This document shows positions 1 through 4,498 of a stretch of DNA of 5,100 nt, in pieces; the first letter of the stretch is position 1; the number at the start of each line of letters is the position of its first letter. Source of the stretch: an uncultured Eubacteriales bacterium (GTDB lineage Bacteria > Bacillota > Clostridia > Oscillospirales > Acutalibacteraceae). Location: the NCBI GenBank assembly GCA_934465125.1, contig CAKSKO010000104.1, forward strand, positions 1-5,100, given 5' to 3'. The notes below the pieces were generated by a model. It had not been told where the DNA came from. It was given only the letters and a program-made list of their open reading frames with translations, and made no database searches. The position numbers and the translations under genes are program-made.

Positions 1-27
1 CTTACCACAAAGAACAACTGTTATCAT
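1..27 (-). CDS. Start of an unidentified gene running off the left edge (partial)
   Basis: Only the first nine codons are in the window. They read M-I-T-V-V-L-C-G-K from an ATG at 27-25. On the minus strand a GGTGA motif, matching the 3' half of the Shine-Dalgarno consensus, ends four bases before the ATG, and an in-frame TAA lies five codons upstream of it. The hydrophobic beta-strand followed by G-K could be the beginning of a nucleotide-binding fold, but nine residues are too few to name a family. The gene would lie downstream of the terminator of the ACP-like gene and so is probably transcribed separately. No convincing promoter was found in 28-124. Confidence 0.45.
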
Positions 28-124
28 TTTTTCACCGCTTTATTCATTTCTGATATTTCTTAAATTTCAACCTTACAATTCTTTCCATAACTATTATTTT
101 CAGAATAAAGATTTCTATACGTCA

Positions 125-170
125 ATAAAAAATAAAAACGCGCTCGAAATAAATTCAAGCGGCGCTTTTT
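125..170 (-). terminator. Intrinsic terminator of the ACP-like gene
   Basis: Read on the minus strand, CGCTTGAA (161-154) pairs with TTCGAGCG (148-141) across a five-base loop. The stem extends outward past one bulged C at 162 and is followed by a T-rich tract (138-127, five Ts, one A, then six Ts). The single non-Watson-Crick pair is a G-U wobble on the minus strand but a C-A mismatch on the plus strand. This fits a terminator serving the leftward gene, which ends about 50 bases before it. Confidence 0.85.
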
Positions 171-219
171 ACTTTTCCATTTATTATTTTGCTCAACTTT
201 ATTCCTAGAGTTTATCTTT

Positions 220-513
220 TCAAAGCTGATCCTCGATTATATTAACTAGATCTCCAACTGTTTCTGGTTTCTTTCTTTTTACATCCATCTCAATATCAAT
301 TTCATTATTTAACTGAAAAGATACTTCCACCGCACTAACTGTCTGATCCTTAAATCGAATTTTTACATTAAATTCACGTTCAAGTAAAGTTATTATGTGA
401 TCCAACTTTTTTCCACTAATTCCAAGCTCTCTCAACTTTGTATCCTCTTTGATAAAATCTTCATGAAGATCCCCATATTCCGCTATTATGATTCTCACCC
501 GATCAATAAGCAC
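220..513 (-). CDS. Small acyl-carrier-protein-like protein lacking the usual attachment serine
   Basis: This is a 97-residue cytoplasmic protein starting at GTG (513-511). AGGAG (527-523 on the minus strand) lies nine bases upstream and decides the start. Residues 27-52 run L-R-E-L-G-I-S-G-K-K-L-D, then L-L-E-R-E-F-N-V-K-I, which aligns without gaps to helix II of acyl carrier proteins (D-L-G-A-D-S-L-D, then ALEEEF). The C-terminal T-V-G-D-L-V-N-I-I-E matches ACP helix IV. Between them, residues 53-82 form a longer charged, beta-like stretch than normal ACPs have. The position of the phosphopantetheine serine aligns with Gly34, with Ser33 one place earlier, so the protein may not carry the prosthetic group. 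The LGI-x-G signature resembles the DUF1493 ACP-like family. No fatty-acid or polyketide enzymes are next to it, and it appears monocistronic. The ACP-like fold is a fairly safe inference; its partner and role are unknown. Confidence 0.75.
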   Translation of the reverse strand: MLIDRVRIIIAEYGDLHEDFIKEDTKLRELGISGKKLDHIITLLEREFNVKIRFKDQTVSAVEVSFQLNNEIDIEMDVKRKKPETVGDLVNIIEDQL

Positions 514-548
514 GTTCTACCACTCCTTTAACAATTTATCACACATTG

Positions 549-576
549 ATTGTATCATTATAGTATTCTATCTCAA
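549..576 (-). promoter_or_regulatory. Promoter of the ACP-like gene
   Basis: On the minus strand, TTGAGA (576-571) is a five-of-six match to a -35 box. It lies 16 bases from TACAAT (554-549), which is preceded by TGA and so makes an extended -10. The predicted transcript would start near 543, about 15 bases before the SD of the gene. A TATAAT slightly upstream on the same strand (565-560) has a much poorer -35 partner. Confidence 0.6.
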
Positions 577-734
577 AATAACTTTTTCAAACTCACTTTA
601 TTCATAATCTACAAAATAAAAGTATAGACCTTTATAATTAAGGAGAGTCCAACTATAAAATATGTTATAGCAACTATTTCACTTTGTCAAGCCACAACAG
701 CCCTTTATTAAAATAAAGAAAATAAATCAAAATG
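577..734. other. AT-rich non-coding spacer between divergent units
   Basis: No credible gene is seen here. A plus-strand AAGGAG at 640-645 is followed by an ATG at 662 that meets TAG after one codon. On the minus strand, a perfect TTGACA (690-685) and TATAAC (669-664, preceded by TGC) are 15 bases apart. This could be a second, upstream promoter for the ACP-like gene, but the spacing is short. CTATAA and TTATAG form a small inverted repeat (653-658 and 665-670) overlapping that -10. It could be an operator or simply chance in AT-rich DNA. The A-rich stretch at 709-733 lies just upstream of the corA promoter and could act as an UP element. Confidence 0.4.
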
Positions 735-762
735 TTGTAATCATATAATTTTATGATATAAT
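735..762 (+). promoter_or_regulatory. Promoter of the leader-corA transcript
   Basis: TTGTAA (735-740) lies 16 bases from a consensus TATAAT (757-762), which is preceded by TGA to give an extended -10 box. Transcription would start near 769, about 20 bases before the leader-ORF SD and about 125 bases before the corA start. A second TATAAT at 744-749 lacks a good -35 box at the right distance. Confidence 0.7.
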
Positions 763-802
763 TATAAAGCTAGCGTATTTATAAAAGATAGGTTGTGATA
801 TT

Positions 803-877
803 GTGAATCCTGACCCTAGTGACAAAATTACATATTACGAGGGTGGGCGCACAACAGGCAAACTGCGCGCACCTTAA
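803..877 (+). CDS. corA leader peptide, MgtL-like (24 residues)
   Basis: A 24-codon ORF starts at GTG (803) and stops at TAA (875-877), 17 bases before the corA ATG. The region 787-799 matches the long Shine-Dalgarno consensus well: TAGG, then GTGAT, correctly registered, with the GG position about seven bases before the GTG. The peptide begins M-N-P-D-P-S-D-K and continues I-T-Y-Y-E-G-G-R to end K-L-R-A-P. The N-terminus resembles MgtL of enterobacteria (M-E-P-D-P-T-P), whose acidic/proline run makes the ribosome fall apart at low Mg2+ and thereby switches on mgtA. A CorA Mg2+ transporter directly downstream makes the same sensing role plausible. The ORF also spans the alternative RNA helices that control access to the corA SD. 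The ORF, its ribosome site and the NPDP motif are seen; the regulatory role is inference. The C-terminal half may be constrained mainly by RNA pairing rather than peptide sequence. Confidence 0.65.
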   Translation: MNPDPSDKITYYEGGRTTGKLRAP

Positions 878-886
878 GAAAGGTGG
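813..886 (+). promoter_or_regulatory. Four-segment translational attenuator masking the corA ribosome-binding site
   Basis: Four segments can pair in two exclusive ways. Segment 1 (813-820, ACCCTAGT) pairs with segment 2 (837-844, ACGAGGGT) with one A-G mismatch. Segment 2 extended to 840-851 pairs with segment 3 (864-875) with 11 of 12 positions paired (one of them G-U) and one G-G mismatch. Segment 3 (870-875, CACCTT) pairs with segment 4 (880-885, AAGGTG) across an AAGA loop, burying the corA SD. A ribosome held or lost early in the leader ORF would cover or bypass segment 1, favour 2:3 and leave the SD free. A ribosome moving through segment 2 would favour 3:4 or itself cover the SD. There is no T-tract, so control would be at translation rather than at transcription termination. 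The pairings are seen; the switching is inferred, and no known riboswitch class was recognised. Confidence 0.6.
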
Positions 887-894
887 CAAAGCAG

Positions 895-1821
895 ATGGTC
901 TCTTATTATAAAACAATTAATGGACATATCACACAAATAGATTCCTATGAACCGGGATGCTGGATCAACTGTGTGGAGCCTCAGGAAGAAGAAGTCAATC
1001 GCTTGATTACAGATTTTCATATTGAACCAGAATTTTTGCGAGCGTCCCTCGACGAAGAGGAATCATCACATATTGATCATGAAGATAATACAACATTAAT
1101 TATTATCGATACTCCCGTTGTAGAAAAAAACGAAAAAAATCTCACTTATTTTACAATGCCTTTAAGCGTTATGATTACCGAAACTAACGTTATTACCATT
1201 TCGATTCAGGACAACCCTATTATTAGTGAATTTACAGAAGGACTGCTACGCAATGTTCATACTAATTTAAAAACACAGTTTATCCTACACATTATGCTAC
1301 GTATCGCCTCAAGGTATTTGCAATATTTAACACAAATTGTTCGAATCAGCTCTCTTGTAGAACGGGAGCTACGCAAATCAATGAAAAACAAGGAATTAAT
1401 CCAATTGCTTGAAATTGAAAAATCTCTTGTTTATTTTTCAGCTTCTCTAAAAGCAAATGATGCCACTCTTGAAAAAATTATGAGAGGACGCTACATCAAG
1501 CTTTACGAAGATGATCAGGATCTTTTAGAAGATGTGTTAATTGAGGTTAAGCAAGCAATTGAAATGACGAATACTTACTTAAATATTCATACAGGAACAA
1601 TGGATGCCTTTGGATCAATTATTTCAAATAATCTAAATATTATGATGAAAGTTCTTGCATCCATTACTTTGATTATGTCGATCCCTACCGTTATCTCTGG
1701 TATATATGGAATGAATGTTGGATTTCTCCCTTATGCAGACAATTGGTGGTTCCCACTCGGGCTGTCAGCCTCTTTAATGATCATAACAGCTTTTATACTA
1801 AGAAAGAAAAATATGTTATAA
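895..1821 (+). CDS. corA: CorA-family divalent-cation (Mg2+) transporter
   Basis: This is a 308-residue CorA/2-TM-GxN channel, a pentameric inner-membrane protein that takes up Mg2+ (some relatives carry Co2+, Ni2+ or Zn2+). The N-terminal cytoplasmic alpha/beta domain (about 1-130) begins M-V-S-Y-Y-K-T-I-N-G and includes G-C-W-I-N, typical of Firmicute CorA proteins. A long helical stalk (about 130-245) follows, rich in charged heptads. TM1 is about 249-270, ending in the Y-G-M-N signature (271-274) that forms the selectivity filter. TM2 is about 284-302, with the basic tail R-K-K. The short external loop reads V-G-F-L-P-Y-A-D-N and lacks the MPEL of classical CorA. The ATG at 895 is preferred over the in-frame GTG at 883: AAAGGTGG (879-886) sits correctly before 895 but overlaps 883. 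Translation is probably governed by the leader ORF and hairpins upstream. The gene is single, closed by a terminator. The family assignment is firm; Mg2+ as substrate is likely. Confidence 0.92.
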   Translation: MVSYYKTINGHITQIDSYEPGCWINCVEPQEEEVNRLITDFHIEPEFLRASLDEEESSHIDHEDNTTLIIIDTPVVEKNEKNLTYFTMPLSVMITETNVITISIQDNPIISEFTEGLLRNVHTNLKTQFILHIMLRIASRYLQYLTQIVRISSLVERELRKSMKNKELIQLLEIEKSLVYFSASLKANDATLEKIMRGRYIKLYEDDQDLLEDVLIEVKQAIEMTNTYLNIHTGTMDAFGSIISNNLNIMMKVLASITLIMSIPTVISGIYGMNVGFLPYADNWWFPLGLSASLMIITAFILRKKNML

Positions 1822-1856
1822 AAAACAGCCTTTTATTTTCATTGGCTGTCTTTTAT
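1822..1856 (+). terminator. Intrinsic terminator of corA
   Basis: ACAGCC (1825-1830) pairs with GGCTGT (1844-1849) over a 13-base AT-rich loop and is followed by CTTTTATTATCTTTT. The As just before the stem can pair with the Ts after it past a bulged C. The element begins immediately after the corA stop codon. Confidence 0.75.
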
Positions 1857-1918
1857 TATCTTTTAACAGATTCCCTGATGATATTAAAAACAATTACCAA
1901 ACTTTTGTATAATAATAG

Positions 1919-1947
1919 TTGTTTTTGTCCATCTTGATTGGTATAAT
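1919..1947 (+). promoter_or_regulatory. Promoter of the coiled-coil protein gene
   Basis: TTGTTT (1919-1924) lies 17 bases from TATAAT (1942-1947), which is preceded by TGG and so is an extended -10 box. The start would fall near 1954, only about ten bases before the GGAGGT ribosome site (1965-1970). Two other TATAAT motifs (1908-1913 and 1953-1958) lack a suitably spaced -35 box. The repeated TATAAT/AATAAT tract may allow more than one start. Confidence 0.6.
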
Positions 1948-1976
1948 AATAATATAATTTTATTGGAGGTAAAGGC

Positions 1977-2717
1977 ATGTCGTGTCAAAGCAATGAAGAT
2001 AACACTGTAAAATCCGTAACAAATCAAGATAGAAAAGAAAATCCAACCATATCTCATTCCATAAACGATACAACACCTATTTTACCAACAAAACATGCCC
2101 CGATAGAATCACTCCAAGCAGAACTCTACGCCGCAAATAAAAAAATAGAGGATCTATCTAGAGAAAAAGATCGGTTTTACTCTATGCTACAAAAGAAACA
2201 AATTGCATTTGACGAATTGCTCATGCAGCATAATGATGATATTTGCGCTTATGAAAAAGAGATTGCTTATTACATTGAGATTAAAAAAAATCTCGAATTG
2301 CAAGTGGACCAGCTTAAATTAAAGGGAAAACGATACGATGACTTACAGGAAAGTCTCACCCATATTCGTATGAAAGCAGAATCAGCCGCTTTAAACCTTG
2401 TTGAAGAAGCGCAGTCTCAATTGATGGAAGCATTTACTATTATTGACGAAATTGCTTCTTCTGTTTTAACCTTTCAATCAGATCTTACTATTATAAAAAA
2501 AGATTTAAAAATTGGATCCGATACATTTGAAAATCTATTAGAAGTTTTAATACAAATTTTAATGCAGAACACAAAAAAATTAAAAAACATGAAAAAACGC
2601 TTTTATGAAATTAATAAAATCCCGCTAGATGAAGATGCATTTGAATATATTAGTGTTGAAAAATTTTTAGCTCAAAAACAGTATTTACAGGAACTTAAAC
2701 AGAATAAACAAACTTAA
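1977..2717 (+). CDS. Coiled-coil cytoplasmic protein of unknown function
   Basis: A 246-residue protein starts at ATG with GGAGGT (1965-1970) six bases upstream. No family is recognised with confidence. Residues 1-42 are polar and probably disordered (many S, T, N, D). Residues 43-120 are a strongly charged helical coiled coil (Q-A-E-L, K-K-I-E-D-L, E-K-E-I and similar heptads). Residues 121-165 contain alanine-rich helix with K-A-E-S-A-A-L-N-L-V-E-E-A-Q, a style seen in the C-terminal helices of DivIVA-like proteins. Residues 166-210 are a more hydrophobic helix ending in a lysine cluster (K-K-L-K-N-M-K-K-R). There is no signal peptide or membrane segment. It lacks the N-terminal membrane-binding motif of DivIVA, so that relationship is only a weak suggestion. 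The gene stands alone between its own promoter and a strong terminator, which gives no functional clue. A structural or cell-division role is possible but unproven. Confidence 0.8.
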   Translation: MSCQSNEDNTVKSVTNQDRKENPTISHSINDTTPILPTKHAPIESLQAELYAANKKIEDLSREKDRFYSMLQKKQIAFDELLMQHNDDICAYEKEIAYYIEIKKNLELQVDQLKLKGKRYDDLQESLTHIRMKAESAALNLVEEAQSQLMEAFTIIDEIASSVLTFQSDLTIIKKDLKIGSDTFENLLEVLIQILMQNTKKLKNMKKRFYEINKIPLDEDAFEYISVEKFLAQKQYLQELKQNKQT

Positions 2718-2733
2718 ATTGCTGTAGATGATC

Positions 2734-2785
2734 AAAAGAGTCCCCCGGCGCTTCTCTTCTTTAGAAGCGCCGAGGGACTCTTTTT
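2734..2785. terminator. Bidirectional terminator between convergent genes
   Basis: A 22-position stem (2734-2755 with 2763-2784) has 21 Watson-Crick pairs, one mismatch (2745 with 2773) and a seven-base loop. The outer AAAAGAG/CTCTTTT ends provide a T-tract in both directions: CTCTTTTT on the plus strand, CTCTTTT on the minus strand. The mismatch is C-A for the rightward transcript and a G-U wobble for the leftward one. It closes both the coiled-coil gene and comEA, which end 17 and 15 bases from it. Confidence 0.95.
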
Positions 2786-2798
2786 ACATTGCTTTGTT

Positions 2799-3257
2799 TT
2801 ATATACAAATAAGATCCTTCAATTTATCAAACATCTTCTCTCCTATTCCTTTAACTTTCATTAATTCTTCAATTGAACTAAATGCTCCATTGGTTTCGCG
2901 ATACTCAATAATTCTCTGAGCGATCACATCTCCCACTCCAGGCAATTCATCCGCTAACTGTCGAGCATTTGCTGTATTGATATTTACAAGACCGTTTTGA
3001 TGATCTGTTTGTATGACAGTTTCGCTGCTATCCGTTTTAGCCGGTTGCGATACTTCGCTCGATTCGTACGGTTTTGAGGTTTCTGGAGTATATTCTTCAT
3101 TTGTTGAATTAATCTTTGAATCTGTACTGTTGTCGGCATAAATCACAGTTGGAATACTGATTTCCGGAATGAAAAATGCATTATATCCAATTACACAAGC
3201 ACATAATACTAACGCAATACAAATTAAAATTTTCTCGTGAGAAATTTTTCTGTCCAC
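2799..3257 (-). CDS. comEA: ComEA-type helix-hairpin-helix DNA-binding protein
   Basis: This is a 152-residue surface-anchored DNA receptor of the competence (DNA uptake) type. A basic N-terminus and one membrane segment (about 10-29, rich in I, L, V, C) are followed by a Ser/Thr/Glu/Pro-rich linker (about 40-88). The helix-hairpin-helix pair follows (89-152): N-I-N-T-A-N-A, L-P-G-V-G-D-V-I-A (105 onward), then V-K-G-I-G-E-K-M-F-D-K-L (135 onward). In known ComEA proteins this domain binds double-stranded DNA outside the membrane and hands it to the ComEC channel. The SLBB domain found in longer Gram-positive ComEA proteins is absent, making this a short form. The start is set at GTG (3257-3255) because AGGAG (3270-3266) lies eight bases upstream. 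An in-frame TTG at 3284 would place that SD inside the gene and has none of its own. No comEC is adjacent. The domain is certain; a role in transformation is probable, not shown. Confidence 0.9.
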   Translation of the reverse strand: MDRKISHEKILICIALVLCACVIGYNAFFIPEISIPTVIYADNSTDSKINSTNEEYTPETSKPYESSEVSQPAKTDSSETVIQTDHQNGLVNINTANARQLADELPGVGDVIAQRIIEYRETNGAFSSIEELMKVKGIGEKMFDKLKDLICI

Positions 3258-3312
3258 TCTTTTATCTCCTAGCCTTAGCTTCAAACGACGTTATTTTGAT
3301 ATATCTTTTATA

Positions 3313-3341
3313 ATTCTATCTTATTCCCAGAATTTTGTAAA
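3313..3341 (-). promoter_or_regulatory. Promoter of comEA
   Basis: On the minus strand, TTTACA (3341-3336) and TAGAAT (3318-3313) are separated by exactly 17 bases; each differs from consensus at one position. The predicted start near 3306 gives a leader of about 50 bases before the GTG. This looks like a housekeeping-type promoter, with no sign of a dedicated competence sigma-factor site. Confidence 0.6.
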
Positions 3342-3412
3342 TATTTTTCTCAAAAATTACTTTTCAATCCCTTTTTTCATTGTAAACTAAATGTAAACAC
3401 ATCGAATAAGGA

Positions 3413-3441
3413 TTGCAGTTTTTTCGTTTATTAGGTACAAT
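3413..3441 (+). promoter_or_regulatory. Promoter of the RING/DUF2628-galU operon
   Basis: TTGCAG (3413-3418) and TACAAT (3436-3441) are 17 bases apart. The predicted start is near 3448, about 14 bases before AGGAGG (3462-3467). The promoter is divergent from the comEA promoter, with about 70 bases between the two -35 boxes. Confidence 0.6.
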
Positions 3442-3474
3442 ATATAAGAACCTTGGCAATAAGGAGGAAATGCC

Positions 3475-4482
3475 ATGATAGATTATACTGGAATAGAATG
3501 TCCGGTTTGTCACAAACAATTTGAAGAAAACGATGATATTGTTGTCTGCCCAAAATGCGGTGCTCCTTATCACCGTGATTGCTATCAAAAAGTAGGGCAC
3601 TGTCTTTTTTCGGACAAACACAGCACCGATCAGGCTTGGAAACCGCCTAAGACAACAAATGCTTATAAAACGGCAGAACAGGCGAACAACGAAAAAATTT
3701 GCCCGCGGTGCGGACGCAAAAATTTTAGAGACGCCTTATTCTGTGATAAATGCGGAATGCCATTTTCGGAAAATAATGCCTCTCCATTTTTCGGATCAAC
3801 TTCTTCTCAAGGGCCAATGAATGGATTCCCTTCGATGCCGTTTATCATGGATCCGATGGGGGGAGTAAACCCAGCAGAAGAAATAGATGGAGTCACAGCT
3901 GGTGATATTGCAAAGTACGTACAAACAAATACACCTTATTACCTTCCTGTGTTTAAAAGGATAAAGGATTATAATAAGGGTCGGTTCAATTTTTGTGCAT
4001 TTTTGTTTACTGGGGGTTGGCTTTTGTATCGAAAGCAATACAAGATCGGTACTATTTTCACTGTAATCGTTGCGCTCTTGTCGATTTGTTCAACCTTTAT
4101 CTCCCACACGTACTCGACTCCGATTCTTAACTCTTTGATCAACGCCTCAAAGCTTGATCCAACTACCACAAGTATTCCAATGGTGGCTAATCTGATCGCG
4201 CAATCTCTGCCAACGTTACCGTGGCAGGACGCCCTTTTGTTAATGGCGCCTTTTATTATGTCGTTTATCTCATGGATTATAATGTTTTTTACTGGTTTTC
4301 TTGGAAATCGGATGTATTTTAAGCATTGTATTAAAAAAGTAAAATCCATTCAAGAAGCTACCACTTCTCAAACTCAATACCAAAAAGCGCTTCAACAAAA
4401 AGGAGGCGTTAATATGCAGCTCGGATTTTGCCTGATGATCTGCTATATGATTATCAATTTGCTTCCACAATTTTTATTATAA
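3475..4482 (+). CDS. Membrane protein with prokaryotic RING finger, zinc ribbon and DUF2628-like region
   Basis: This 335-residue protein starts at ATG with AGGAGG (3462-3467) seven bases upstream. Residues 9-43 hold a RING-type zinc site with ligands C9, C12, C25, C28, H33, C36 and possibly C43, in the spacing of the prokaryotic RING finger family (Prok-RING_1). Residues 76-93 form a separate zinc ribbon (C76-x2-C79 and C90-x2-C93). A Gly/Ser/Pro/Met-rich linker (about 97-135) leads to a membrane part. This part opens with an amphipathic F-N-F-C-A-F-L-F-T-G-G-W-L-L-Y-R-K motif (171-187) typical of DUF2628 proteins. Hydrophobic segments follow at about 191-209, 253-277 and 314-334. The zinc modules would face the cytoplasm. 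The biochemical role is unknown; RING folds in bacteria need not mean ubiquitin-like ligation and may only be structural or protein-binding. It lies 16 bases upstream of galU with no terminator between, so a link with cell-envelope sugar metabolism is possible but is inference. Confidence 0.85.
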   Translation: MIDYTGIECPVCHKQFEENDDIVVCPKCGAPYHRDCYQKVGHCLFSDKHSTDQAWKPPKTTNAYKTAEQANNEKICPRCGRKNFRDALFCDKCGMPFSENNASPFFGSTSSQGPMNGFPSMPFIMDPMGGVNPAEEIDGVTAGDIAKYVQTNTPYYLPVFKRIKDYNKGRFNFCAFLFTGGWLLYRKQYKIGTIFTVIVALLSICSTFISHTYSTPILNSLINASKLDPTTTSIPMVANLIAQSLPTLPWQDALLLMAPFIMSFISWIIMFFTGFLGNRMYFKHCIKKVKSIQEATTSQTQYQKALQQKGGVNMQLGFCLMICYMIINLLPQFLL

Positions 4483-4498
4483 GTCAGGGGGGACTTTT

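Noticed and set aside
640..670. Small ORF after AAGGAG at 640-645.
   Set aside because: The ATG at 662 is followed by one codon and a stop.
653..670. Inverted repeat CTATAA/TTATAG as an operator.
   Set aside because: Six-base arms made almost wholly of A and T are expected by chance here; it is mentioned only in the spacer entry.
769..900. Known riboswitch upstream of corA (M-box, c-di-GMP-type, Mn or Ni/Co classes), prompted by motifs such as GGCAAAC and GGCAAAGC.
   Set aside because: The conserved cores of these classes are not present in order, and the same bases are better explained by a leader ORF and attenuator helices. A covariance-model search would settle it.
1743..1937. 64-codon plus-strand frame overlapping the corA end.
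   Set aside because: It lies out of frame over the CorA TM2 codons and the corA terminator, with no ribosome site of its own.
2728..2919. 63-codon plus-strand frame.
   Set aside because: It runs through the terminator hairpin and antisense to the comEA helix-hairpin-helix codons.
3258..3284. TTG at 3284 as the comEA start.
   Set aside because: It has no SD upstream, while the gene's good AGGAG would fall inside it; GTG 3257 fits better.
3364..4470. Minus-strand frames opposite the RING/DUF2628 gene (around 3364-3621, 3796-4038, 3969-4349 and 4270-4470).
   Set aside because: They are antisense shadows of a gene with clear zinc-binding motifs; none encodes a recognisable domain.
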